64,000 nucleotides of DNA from Mytilus californianus. Taxonomy: Eukaryota; Mollusca; Bivalvia; Mytilida; Mytilidae. This document shows, one piece after another, positions 40,077 to 50,228 of the stretch; the first letter of the stretch is position 1; each line of letters opens with the position of its first letter. A program made the position numbers and the translations under genes. The stretch is from positions 63,456,058-63,520,057 of the forward strand of contig NW_026262668.1 of assembly GCF_021869535.1 (NCBI RefSeq). The letters are read 5' to 3'. Under the pieces are notes generated by a model that worked only from the letters and a program-made list of their open reading frames with translations, was not told where the DNA came from and searched no databases.

Positions 40077-43000
40077 CTATTTTGGTTTTGTAAGTCTTGT
40101 AAAGAGATCTTTGTGCTGCGGAAATTTTGCAATCAGTTGTTCCTTATTGCCTTCAGTCCAATCTTTCAATTCCCAACCTAAAATATAAACAGGCGACTAA
40201 TATGAAAATGTGAATTGCAGAAAAGAATGTGTAACTATTATATCATAAGGGCTACTTCATCAGTATTTTATCCTGTTTAATTTTTAACACAAAATTTTAA
40301 ACATACTGCAAATCGAACAACTTAGTTTGACATGTTTTATATGTTTTCTTAAAGCAAATGAATGTTTATTCAACCAACAGAGTAAAAGTATTATCTTTTT
40401 AGTACATGAACTATAGATTACATGTATATTATACAATAAACTCTCAAATTGAGAACATGATTTAAAAAAAAAAACACTCTTTATTTATTTCGATAACAAT
40501 TATTAGATATGGTACGACTTCTGTAAACTACTATTGGCTCTAATACATGCCTTGCCATACTTAAAAATGTAAATTCTACATCTCAAGATTATCTGATTCC
40601 CCAAACAAGCAATGTTGACAGACTCAGTACTATGAAACATGGTTAATGCTTACCTGGGAAGACCACGGCACCAAATAAGACATATTTAGACCCTTCAGTT
40701 AGTTCAGCAGCATACCATGTATCGTGTGGAATAATAGATTGATACACACACTCTGGATTTTTCACTCCGTCACCTAACATAGTACATGTGTGCTTTCCAT
40801 CTTTGTCGATTAAATGTACCTGACGACAGAAAATATTGACATTGAGCCTACAAACATGTTTACTTCTAGGTTATAAGCTATTATAAGAACAAAGAAAAAA
40901 CAGAGAGTTATGAAAGGGCTTGTGTTGACCTTTTATGCTAAGGATTAAGTGAGTACATCTCATTCCATGGAAACTTTCAATGTTGTCTATTGCCTAATCT
41001 TTCAAGTTCAAGTTATGATCCAAACTTGATAACGGAATTCAAACGAATCAATACATTTAGAAAAGTACTTATAATATAGGATAACGTAACCATGTGTTCG
41101 CTACTCTCCCATCATCCTCAAAGATCAACTCAAAACAAACCATGGTTTAAAAAAGACTGTAAGATTATGCGTAATGAGTTCCACAGAGCAAGAAGGAAAT
41201 ACAAAAAAATTAAGACTGCTGATAACAAAACACTGATGAATATGAAGGCTAAAGAATACCGGCGTTACAACTTCTTAATAAGAATTATAAAAAATACAAC
41301 GAAAATTGCGCAAACGAGCTTCGAGCGTTATCAAAAACAAACACAAAAGCATTTTGGAATACACTTCACAAATTTTCAAGTAAAAGAAAAGATAACCCAC
41401 AGGTGGAGTTTGACACTTTTTTTGAATATTTTAAAAATTTAAATGCAAGTGAAGATAATGAGGGAGTTATTGATAGTATTTGTGAAAATCCTGTATATGA
41501 TGAGTTATTAAATGGAAAAATAACAGAGTTAGAAAATATCTGAAGCAATATAGGAGCTTAAAAATAACAAAGCTCTAGGTACAGATAAAATTTTAAATGA
41601 ATATTTGAAATATTCAACTCCATTGTTAATTTCTATATATTGTCAGCTTTTTAATTTAGTGTTAGATACTGGTATTATTCCAGAAAGCTGGACCAGTGGA
41701 ATTATAAAACCTGTTTTTAAAAACAAGGGTTACCCGTCTGACCCTGATAATTTCAGGGCAATCACTCTTATCAGTTGCCTAGGGAAATTATTTACGTCTG
41801 TTATAAATTCTAGATTAAATATTTTTGCTTACTTATTGATTCTCATTTCCGAAAACCAAGCTGGTTTTAGGAAAGGATATTCAACAGTTGACATCATTTT
41901 TGTATTGCATACTCTAATTGAGTTATATTTTTCGTTTGGCAAGAAGCTTTATTGCACTTTCGTCGACTTTAGGAAGGCGTTCGACACCGTCTGGCGATCG
42001 GGGCTATGGACAAAACTACAAAATTGTGAGATTAAAGGTAAATCTTGCGTTCAGTATAATGGTGATCAGTCTGAATTTTTCCCTTGTCTAACTGGTGTAC
42101 GACAAGGGGAAAGTTTATCACCGTTTCTTTTTTCTATATTTCTAAATGATCTAGAAAGTTATTTCAGTCAGTTAGAGGGAGAGCCTCTTAATATTATTTA
42201 AGAGAAGCTCGAAAGTGGTTGCACATTTTTTATAAATTATTTGTTATTTTATATGCAGACGACACTATTCTGTAATGACTTTTGTGTCTGAAAGTATGGA
42301 AGGTATGCAAAGAGCTCTAGACGTTTTTCAATCATATTGTGATATATGGAAACTGCAGGTTAATGTTAATAAAACTAAACTTATGATTTTTTGTAAAAGG
42401 AAATCAAGACAGAATTTTATTTTTACTTTGCAAGATTGTAATCTTGAAATTGTTGATACATACTCATACCTAGGTGTTATTTTCAAATATAATGGAACGT
42501 TTATTAACACAAGGAAAAAACTTGTAGAGCAAGCACAAAAGGCGTTATATTGCATTTACAAACTATTTAATTTCGTAATGAATCAATACTTATAGATATA
42601 CAATTAAAAATGTTTGGTTCTATGATTGAGCCAATTTTATTGTACGGTTCAGAAGTGTGGGGTTTTGAAAACTTAAAAATTATTGAACAAATCCACCTGA
42701 AATTCTGTAAAAGAATTATGAAAGTTCGAAATTCAACTGCATCATTTATGGTTTATGGAGAACTTGGGAGGTTTCCACTCGAAATTCGGGTCAAATTGAG
42801 GATGATTTCTTTTTGGAGTAAATTAGTATTAAATGAAAATAAACTGAGCAGTACATTATACAAGTTAATGCTTTGCTTAAAAAGCAATCATGGGGTGAAT
42901 TTCAAGTGGATAAGCCACATAGAATCTATATTTAATGAGTTAGGCATGAGCTTTATTTTTTTAAACCAGTTTGCTGTATACGAAAAGGATTTAGTAAAAC

Positions 43001-45643
43001 AAATTTTGTGTGACCAGTTCATACAAATATGGTACAGTGACTTACACACCACATCGCGTGGACAATTTTATTCACTGTACAAAAAGAGTTTTGAAATAGA
43101 AAAAATATCTTATTAATTTACCAGAGTCATTTAAAATTTGGATTTCAAAATTTAGAACTGCAAATTTACGATTGCCTTTAAAAACTGGTAGATGGTACAA
43201 TATACCAAAACTAGAAAGAATGTGTAATTTATGCAAAGAGGATATTGGTGATGAATATCATGTATTATTTATTTGTAAAAATGCAGATATAGTACTAGAA
43301 TTGAGAAACAGATATTTACCACAATATTATAGAAATAATCCAAACATTGTAAAAATGGAAGGTCTTTTGTCACTTTGAAATGTTTAATTATATAAGAAAA
43401 TGTCAGTGTTTATCAGAAAAACTGTCTTCTCTTCTTTAGATTTTATTTGTATTAATATAGTTAATTGAAGTCCAAAGTGCGAAGTTGTACTGTCATATTT
43501 ATTTGTATTTAATCACATGTTCATTTCTGTCATATTTAATGTATATATGTTATCAATAATGACCTCGTGTAACACATTGTATATTTGTTTGAGTGTTTTC
43601 CTAATAAATCTTGAAATCTTGAATCTTGGTAATGATTCCGCCCCATTACTCGCAATGGTACAGCTAAAGAGTGAATCACTCCTGACAAACTTTACAATAA
43701 CTACTTAGTAATTTTATCATATAAAGCTTTTATTTTCAAATTCGTGAAAGAAAACATCAGAATACGAGAAAATGCAAGTCTTAAGTGTAAAGCGAATATT
43801 TATTTAGACGAAGCTCTTGCTTGATCTATGAAGAGACAAGTGTTTAAATTGAAAAGATAGCATAACATAGATATCTCTATATGTGTTTTTTTTTACATTA
43901 ATTTATCATTCTTTATTGTCATTTAATATGTTTCATGTGAATAAACGAAAGTATTCTATTTAAATAACGAATTCACTTTTGCTCCATTGCGAGTAATGGG
44001 GCAGAATCGTCACGGTAGCCCTGATAAGAGAGTAGAATATACACCTCCTGGTTATTTACCGTATCTATGTGATATGATACCCTTTGGTGTCTTTCGCCTC
44101 TCTTATAACCTTATAACAGTGTTGACATAACCTTCATGCAGCTACTCATATATAAATGATTCTATTGTGAAATAAATCATATACAGTGTTGACATAACAT
44201 TCATGCAGTTACTCATATATAAATGATTCTATTGTGAAATAAATCATATACAGTGTTGACATAACATTCTTGCAGTTACTCATATATAAATGATTCTATT
44301 GTGAAAAAATCATATACAGTGTTGACATAACATTCATGCAGTTACTCATATATAAATGATTCTATTGTGAAATAAATCATATACAGTCTTGACATAACAT
44401 TTATGCAGTTACTCATATATAAATGATTCTATTGTGAAATAAATCATATACAGTGTTGACATAACATTCATGCAGTTACTCATATATAAATGATTCTATT
44501 GTGAAGTAAATCATATACAGTGTTGACATAACCTTCATGCAGTTACTCATATATAAATGATTCTATTGTGAAATAAATCATATACAGTGTTGACATAACA
44601 TTCATGCAGTTACTCATATATAAATGATTCTATTGTGAAATAAATCATATACAGGAGGAGTGATTCTTCCTCTTTTACTGTTATATAGTGTGTCTCTAGT
44701 CCTAAATTCTGGATTAGCCGTAGCTTTAAAACCATTAAAATCAGCGATGTCTACATACAATGTAGGCTTTGCTTTACAGTCGGTAGCATACATATTCCAA
44801 GGATAGTCAGGTAAACACGGATGCTTATGAGTCAATACATTTAACATTGTACATTCTAAAGGATTTTAACATTCTACTCAGAGTGCTTAATTATCGCAAT
44901 GTTTGTGATGAAACTTAAAAATGTCATTGTGTATTTCTCTCATACCTACCTTAAGTGTTCCTCCTGCATGCCAGTTATAGATTTCATCCGACCTGACTTG
45001 GTGCCAGCTTATAAAATTAGGATTAATTAGGAGGGAGTATATGCTAGACCCGACGTCTCTTTTGCCATCATGCCTGAAAATATATTTCACTGTTATCGTT
45101 ATGTTACTTGTATTGCAAAAATATACGCATTTGAAAGCTTTCATTTTCATCCTTGATAAGCTACATAGAAAATTTGCTTCTGTCAACGTTTTTACGCCCA
45201 ATAAAACTACAAAAAGAAACATACATATGCTTCATTTAGTGAAATAAAATTAGCACCAGTGTCAAGCCAGGCGGAAATAACAGCATGCATAAATATTTAT
45301 GATATGGGCCTCCGTCTATGTAATGTTCTTAATAACTAATGATTATTATAAAAAAAACATTTTACTGGATGTATTTTAAATATGGTTCTGCCATAGATGT
45401 AAGATGTTGTCACAACTGTAGACGGGAGTAATGTCTCTCTTTTTGGCATTTTATCCCTACTTAAGGTGATTTTATCCAAACTGAAATTCTCTGAAAATGT
45501 ATTGTACCATTTTACACTCACGTAGTTTCCTGTGTAAAAGTTACTTGTCTATCACCTCTCCATACTTCTTTGAAGTACCCAGTTTCTGGATGATGTACCA
45601 TTTTGAACTGTTCCACAATTTTCTGTATTTCCTTGTCAGCCAT
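40077..45643 (-). CDS. Cupin superfamily protein, DUF985 (Cupin_5) type
   Basis: Four coding exons on the minus strand: 45643-45522, 45073-44950, 40819-40654 and 40177-40077. Introns have GT/AG borders with phases 2, 0 and 1, and the exons sum to 513 bases, i.e. 170 residues, a normal length for this family. Residues 17-30 (HHPETGYFKEVWRG) match the family's N-terminal block. Residues 64-78 (WHQVRSDEIYNWHAG) are the cupin core, whose histidine and acidic side chains are the expected metal or ligand contacts. PHDTWYAAE and LFGAVVFPGW..KDW complete the barrel. The start codon follows a closed frame and gives the standard MADKEIQKIVEQF opening. The protein should be soluble and cytosolic with an unsettled role; members are annotated only as cupins. 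Intron 2 (about 4.1 kb) hosts a LINE, a small inverted-repeat element and a tandem array. A long palindrome lies ~100 bp upstream of the start. Confidence 0.88.
41050..43624 (+). mobile_element. LINE (non-LTR retrotransposon), degenerate
   Basis: Antisense to the cupin gene, inside its second intron. Broken reading frames follow in order. 41092-41442 is the linker after the endonuclease (KPWFKKDCKIMRNEF). 41605-42201 is reverse transcriptase, with NFRAITLISCLGKLFTSVIN, QAGFRKGYST, FVDFRKAFDTVW and GVRQGESLSPFLFSIFLNDL. A YADDTI catalytic motif lies near 42252-42270 in another frame. 42275-42595 continues the RT thumb. 42610-43116 and 43172-43378 are the C-terminus, with a Cys/His cluster (CNLCKED...HVLFIC). 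At least four frameshifts or stops separate them. The 3' end carries short ATCTTGAA repeats (43601-43625) after an AATAAA. The endonuclease is missing at the 5' side. It resembles Jockey/CR1-type elements; clade not settled. Confidence 0.85.
43634..44008. mobile_element. Small inverted-repeat element (375 bp)
   Basis: The ends are a 25-bp inverted repeat with one mismatch (GATTCCGCCCCATTACTCGC at the left; the right end reads CCATTGCGAGTAATGGGGCA). Similarity continues inward (AGTGAATC). It starts within 10 bp of the LINE 3' end, so the two are adjacent insertions. No coding capacity. It could be a MITE; the target duplication is not evident. Confidence 0.6.
44116..44654. repeat. 67-bp tandem repeat, eight units
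   Basis: Units start at about 44116, 44183, 44250, 44316, 44383, 44450, 44517 and 44583, each beginning ACAGTGTTGACATAAC and differing by only a few substitutions or one-base gaps. Low divergence suggests recent amplification. It lies in intron 2 of the cupin gene. Confidence 0.95.
44653..44855 (-). CDS. Unrecognised exon-like open frame
   Basis: On the minus strand an acceptor (ATCCTTTAG) precedes an open stretch that ends at a possible donor (CCTCCT|GTATAT) exactly where the 67-bp array begins. The encoded segment is rich in conserved-looking residues (CLPDYPWNMYATDC, NPEFRTRDTLYNSKRGRITP, PVYD). It cannot be an exon of the cupin gene: its phase is 1, while cupin exons 2 and 3 join at phase 0, and its sequence is outside that family. 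It may be an exon of a nested or broken gene. I do not recognise the family. Confidence 0.35.
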
Positions 45644-45745
45644 TTCACTATATAGAAGATACAGGGAGAAGTGTATGTAACGGCATACGTAAAGACACAT
45701 TCAGCGACAAAGTTTCATACAACCACATAGCATGGCTATTATTAG

Positions 45746-45890
45746 TTACATAGTGTGCTAGTGACCTAATACGATATATATGGGGTCAGTAAATTCCATA
45801 TGGGGTGAGAGCGAAGCTCGAATCCCCATATGGAATTTATACTGACCCCATATATATGATATCGTATTAGGTCAATAGCACATTGTGTAA
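45746..45890. repeat. 145-bp near-perfect palindrome (P1)
   Basis: The left arm runs from TTACATAGTGTGCTAGTGAC to CCATATGGGG. The right arm mirrors it with a few mismatches and a short extra segment. The centre is TGAGAGCGAAGCTCGAAT, which itself contains GAGC/GCTC. As single-stranded DNA or RNA it would form a hairpin of roughly 60 bp. It begins 103 bp upstream of the cupin start codon. Confidence 0.92.
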
Positions 45891-46959
45891 CGAATTTACA
45901 CTGCACTCGTTCTATTTGAGCAGTCAAAATGCGTTGCCTGTATATTTCTATGTCATATACAGTCACTGACCCGATATCACTTTTCCTCATGAATATTTAA
46001 ATAGTAGAGCCGGAACTATATTTAAATATTCATGACGACCTCTTCAACCTGTCCTTGTTTCCAATGTATACAACGAAGCGTGGAACGACTAAAACTTTTA
46101 CAATTGTTGGAAAACCATATTTCACTTGTTAATATTTTTTGTTTAAAACCTATAAATCATTATGTTTTATGCTTATTGTTGATATTTTAGTCCATAATCA
46201 AACGAATTCGTTCACCATCGATTGGTTTCAACAGGTAACAAGTAATAGCTTTTCAAAAAAAGGCTAGCCGTCTCTTAGCTGATGAAAATGGAAAGTGTTC
46301 TCGCTTTGTAGATTAATTCATTCAGAATAGTCTTGCATATCAATCAACAAATTTTACCACTCACGTGAGGTCACACGTTATGAAGTAGTATATCGTTTAA
46401 CGTTGTGTGTGTTTACAAAACTCCAGAAGATTCGACTATTTATAGATAAAAGTTACCTGTGTACCAATCTCATGAATATGCATGTTAAATGACCAGGCAA
46501 AATTTAATTGCTAAAATAGAGAGGACAAATCCGATACTCTACGGGATTGAAAGACATTTACTAGGTTTGGATTGTCCTAACCAATCAACAGACTTTGATT
46601 ATTCACGTCTCGTAATATCTTCCAATCAGGTAGTAAGAGGCATTCACGCACTGACTGTCCATCGTTCAATTCTTAATAACGTCTCCGAGGAGACGTTAAT
46701 CAATGCGACTTTCGAATTACATAGTCGAACAGTGGCAAATTAATCATTTACAGAATTGCACTGATCATCGCGGCAAATTAAGTAAAGTTAGAATTTCGAC
46801 ATAACGGAATTACGTATTTATAATTTAACTATAACCGTGTTGTTATTTGTAGCGTTTGATTTCCATTCTCCCCTAATAATCAAATGGTCTTCCTATCCGC
46901 TTACCTACTACTCCATAGTTAGTAATATAACTCATGCAGCGAGTATCTCTTTCCGAAAC
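45891..46959. other. Region upstream of the cupin gene
   Basis: It contains a second short inverted pair (CATGAATATTTAAATA near 45988 and TATTTAAATATTCATG near 46019) and a 9-bp inverted pair AACGTCTCC/GGAGACGTT at 46678-46697. An 84-residue frame at 46489-46743 has no recognisable domain. Promoter elements of the minus-strand gene may lie here, but none is clear. Confidence 0.45.
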
Positions 46960-47125
46960 TCGACTTTTGCAAATCACATCTTCGACTTTTTCAACTCACA
47001 ACTCGACTTTTGTAACTTTCAACTCGACTTTTGTTAATCGCAACTTGATAGACTTTCTTATTCACACCTCGACCATGTAACTCGCAACTTGACTTTCTGA
47101 GCTCGCAACTCCACTTTTTTTTTAA
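46960..47125. repeat. Degenerate short tandem repeat
   Basis: About six imperfect units of 20-30 bp built on AACTCGACTTTTGTAA and TCGCAACTTGA. The wording resembles, but does not match, the 60-bp units of the fold-back element at 49.8 kb. Confidence 0.65.
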
Positions 47126-47641
47126 TTCGCAACTTGATACTCTACATTATGTTTATCGCATACTATACATACTTAAGATTAGTATGTAGTCAAAAGTCAC
47201 TACGGTATGTAATCAAAGTACTGAAGTACTGAACATCGGATGACTGCAAGTTCTTGTGGATGGTCACAAGCACTTGTGTCAGAAAAAAAAACACATCTCA
47301 TACCTGAAAGTGAGGTTATATAATGTACAGATATAATTTTTTTTCCTTAGACAAGTTCGTGCGTGGATGATAAATAAATGACAGGGAATTCAACCTCACC
47401 GTAATAAATATGATATTGAAGTGATACAAATCAGTATACATTGGTTTGTTGTTATATATTATATTAATATTTGTATATTACAGTTACATGTATATATAAT
47501 TTTCATCCATTTGTATATCATTCTATTTTACTATATTAATAATAGTGCAGTGCAAATGCATGGTCGACACTCTTCTGTAATAATTCAATTTTTCTAATAG
47601 ATTGGATTTGAGTAGGCATTCATATTTTCCTGCCAAACTTT

Positions 47642-47709
47642 CAATCTCCCATGCAGAGTTATCGGTCCTTGAGAGAGAGCGAGGACCGATAACTCTGCAT
47701 GGGAGATTG
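47642..47709. repeat. 68-bp perfect palindrome (P2)
   Basis: Two 28-bp arms (47642-47669 and 47682-47709) are exact reverse complements, with a 12-base loop TGAGAGAGAGCG. The arm begins CAATCTCCCATGCAGAGTTA. Its loop resembles those of P1 and P3 although the arms do not. Confidence 0.95.
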
Positions 47710-49015
47710 CAAACGTTCTTGAGATATTCTTCTGCATGCGTTAACACACATTTTCTGTAAGTGTGCATAGATATTAAAGATTTTTTACTTAAATATAAAT
47801 TTCTAACGACAAAACATTTTCATATGATTAATTTATGTTCTAAAAAAAATATTTTTAGGAGTATCCATTGAAAAAATGAATTTATAACTGAATTGAAACG
47901 ATAAGGAATGTTATTTTTGCACTCGATAATGTCCGCGTTTTTATCATGTTTATAGATCGGTTACAATCCCAACACGAAAGTTACGTAATGGAAATCTAGG
48001 CGACAGCAAAATGATACACCGGAATGCCCTCATGGTCATCCGATGTAAACATCACCACGATCATGACATGATTGTTAGGACAGTAACAGTCGTCCATAAT
48101 AGGGTATTAAGAAATGACCATATGCGTTGTGCCCTATCAGCTGCCTATACTTTTTGACATGGGATATGACTGGAAAACAAGACCTTTCAAATATAAATGC
48201 AGGCCCACAGAGATTTTTCAGAGATATAAACATCAAAATATTTCTAATAAATATGATAAAGCAATTTAACTTACTCTGCCTTTTCACGCACACTTATCTA
48301 GGTTATATATTTTAGGGTGTATTTATTTAAGGATGACAACAGAGACATAAACAGATAAAATCGCATTTGTAAGTTACCTATACATCTATCCAAACATATA
48401 CCATTACAAAGTTAATTGACTTATTCTAAAGGTAAAAGTTTGTTTTTTTTTATTTTAAAAATGATTGTGGATCTTTATTTGATACTTTTTTTAAAAGTAT
48501 TTACAGAACCTATAGAAGTTATAAAAATGTACCAACAAATTCGAATGATACACAGCAAAGGTTTATAACTCTTCTGAATTTAAGTCATCAAGGAAAACGA
48601 TTGATTGATTGTTGGTTGCTTTACATTCAGTGGAAAATATTTCATGCATGTTCAGGGCGATCAAGGAAAACGAAATCGGACTAATTCTTACATATTTAAT
48701 GCGAATAAAAATTGGGGAGATCATACAACTATGTGCAATAAACAAACGACCTAAACTAATAATTGTAAAAAATGTTGTCAATTTTTTTAACGGATACAGG
48801 TGAGAATTCAGGATTTTGAAAAAAAGGGGGCCCCTAGAGAGCCAACGTTTGGAGATATTCTTGTAAATAGTCTATGCATTTATCAAATATATTTTTGCTC
48901 CACAAAAGGGGCGGGCCCCTTGTCCCACTAAATCTGCCTCTGAGATAATATTTTTTGTAAGTACATTTTTCCCCTGAGCATAACTTTTAAGTAATTGAAA
49001 ATTTGTGTATTTCAG
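47710..49015. other. Intergenic, with an R4 repeat
   Basis: An R4 copy lies at 48600-48665 (GATTGATTGTTGGTTGCTTT, TTTCATGCATGTTCAGG). A G/C-rich scrap (AAAGGGGGCCCCTAG) is near 48823. No gene seen. Confidence 0.45.
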
Positions 49016-49291
49016 GAATATGTATTATGCTAAATAGGAATATCGAGTTGAGTAGGAACAAGAAACTGAAGAACTTGTGTTTGTTCTTACATTTTTGCAT
49101 ATTTGTTTTGTCATGTTTACTAATATGCAGCAAAGATAAACTTAAAAGTAATAGTAGTGAATCAAGCTTCTTCCGAATTTATCAAATAATATATTTTGTA
49201 TATGACCTGATCCCCGTACACGGACCAATATACCGTCAGTATCATAGTGCCAAATCAAGCAATGGGCATCCGGTGTCGCCAGTTTTGTCAA
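49016..49291 (+). CDS. Candidate first coding exon, membrane or secreted protein
   Basis: An acceptor (GTGTATTTCAG) is followed by an ATG at 49027 and an open frame ending at a strong donor (TCAA|GTATGTAA). The encoded 88 residues begin with a basic stretch (RNKKLK) and a hydrophobic helix (LCLFLHFCIFVLSCLLIC), so a signal anchor or signal peptide, followed by a Ser-rich spacer and a FFRIYQIIYFVYDLIP segment. No following exon is found before the fold-back element at 49.8 kb, which would then sit in its intron. Family not recognised. Confidence 0.35.
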
Positions 49292-49843
49292 GTATGTAAA
49301 GAGGGAAATGGGGTATCTTGAACTTTATAATAAACTGCTCAGCACTACAGAGGATAAGAAGTAACTTTTTAAACCTTATACATGAAGTGTTAATAGTAAA
49401 TTTAAGGAATTGGTTATTACATAGGAATTAATGACCAGCGATAAAAAATAATCCATGTCAATTAATCGTTGACTGCTCAAAATACAGGTTTATCGAGGAA
49501 AACACAAATGAGAGGATAGAAACATTATTTAGAGGTCTTTGTCATTAACTATTCCAACAACGGGCAATATTAATTGAATATTAATGTTTAAAATAAAACA
49601 TTTTTTTTTTAATTTCTAACTTTAAAATGAAGGTCTTGGGCTTAAGATGGTGGATTCTTGACTGAATAGTGTGTTTACATTTTATCATTACAAAAATGAA
49701 GAAGCCGCTTTTATATATTTAATCCATGGACTGTTATGCTGTATCATGACATGTGCATGATGTGTAAGTAGTGGTGATGCTTTTGGTTACACATGTACAT
49801 GCCCAAAAAATTGCCAAGAGGAGATATTTAGTATCTCTTTTAC
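49292..49843. other. Flank left of the fold-back element
   Basis: AT-rich with no gene seen. Positions 49838-49843 (TTTTAC) are the left copy of the proposed target duplication. Confidence 0.5.
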
Positions 49844-50228
49844 TATGGAAAGCCAACGGGGTCAAAATTCTTATTTCGTAACTTGTCAATTTGTAACTTG
49901 TATCTTTGTAGTTTCAAAATTCTTACTTCGTAAATTGTCAATTTGTAACTTGTATCTTTGTAATTTGAAAACTCGTAATTCGTAAATTGTTAATTTGTAA
50001 CTTGTAACTGTGTGATTTCAAAATTCGTTATTGGTAAATTGTCAATTTGTATATTGACGTTTTGTAACTTGTCGATTCGTTAAATGTCGATTCGTAAATT
50101 GTCAATTTGTATATTGTTGTTTTGTAACTTGTCGGTTCGTTAAATGTCGATTCGTAAATTGTCAATTTGTATATTGATGTTTTGTAACTTGTCGTTTCGT
50201 TAAATGTTGATTTGTAAATTGTCAATTT
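49844..50228. repeat. Left outer arm, 60-bp tandem units
   Basis: The outer part is degenerate (TTCGTAACTTGTCAATTTGT wording). From about 50040 the 60-bp units become regular (GTCAATTTGTATATTGATGT, TTTTGTAACTTGTCG, TTCGTTAAATGTCGATTCG). It stops abruptly at GTCAATTT, where the Penelope-like tail begins, and the same phrase resumes at 52526. Confidence 0.9.

Noticed and set aside
44116-44654. CRISPR-like array
   Set aside because: Units are directly abutting 67-bp repeats with no unique spacers, in a eukaryotic intron.
44653-44855. Including this open frame as an exon of the cupin gene
   Set aside because: Phase mismatch, and exons 2 and 3 already join perfectly within the family's conserved sequence.
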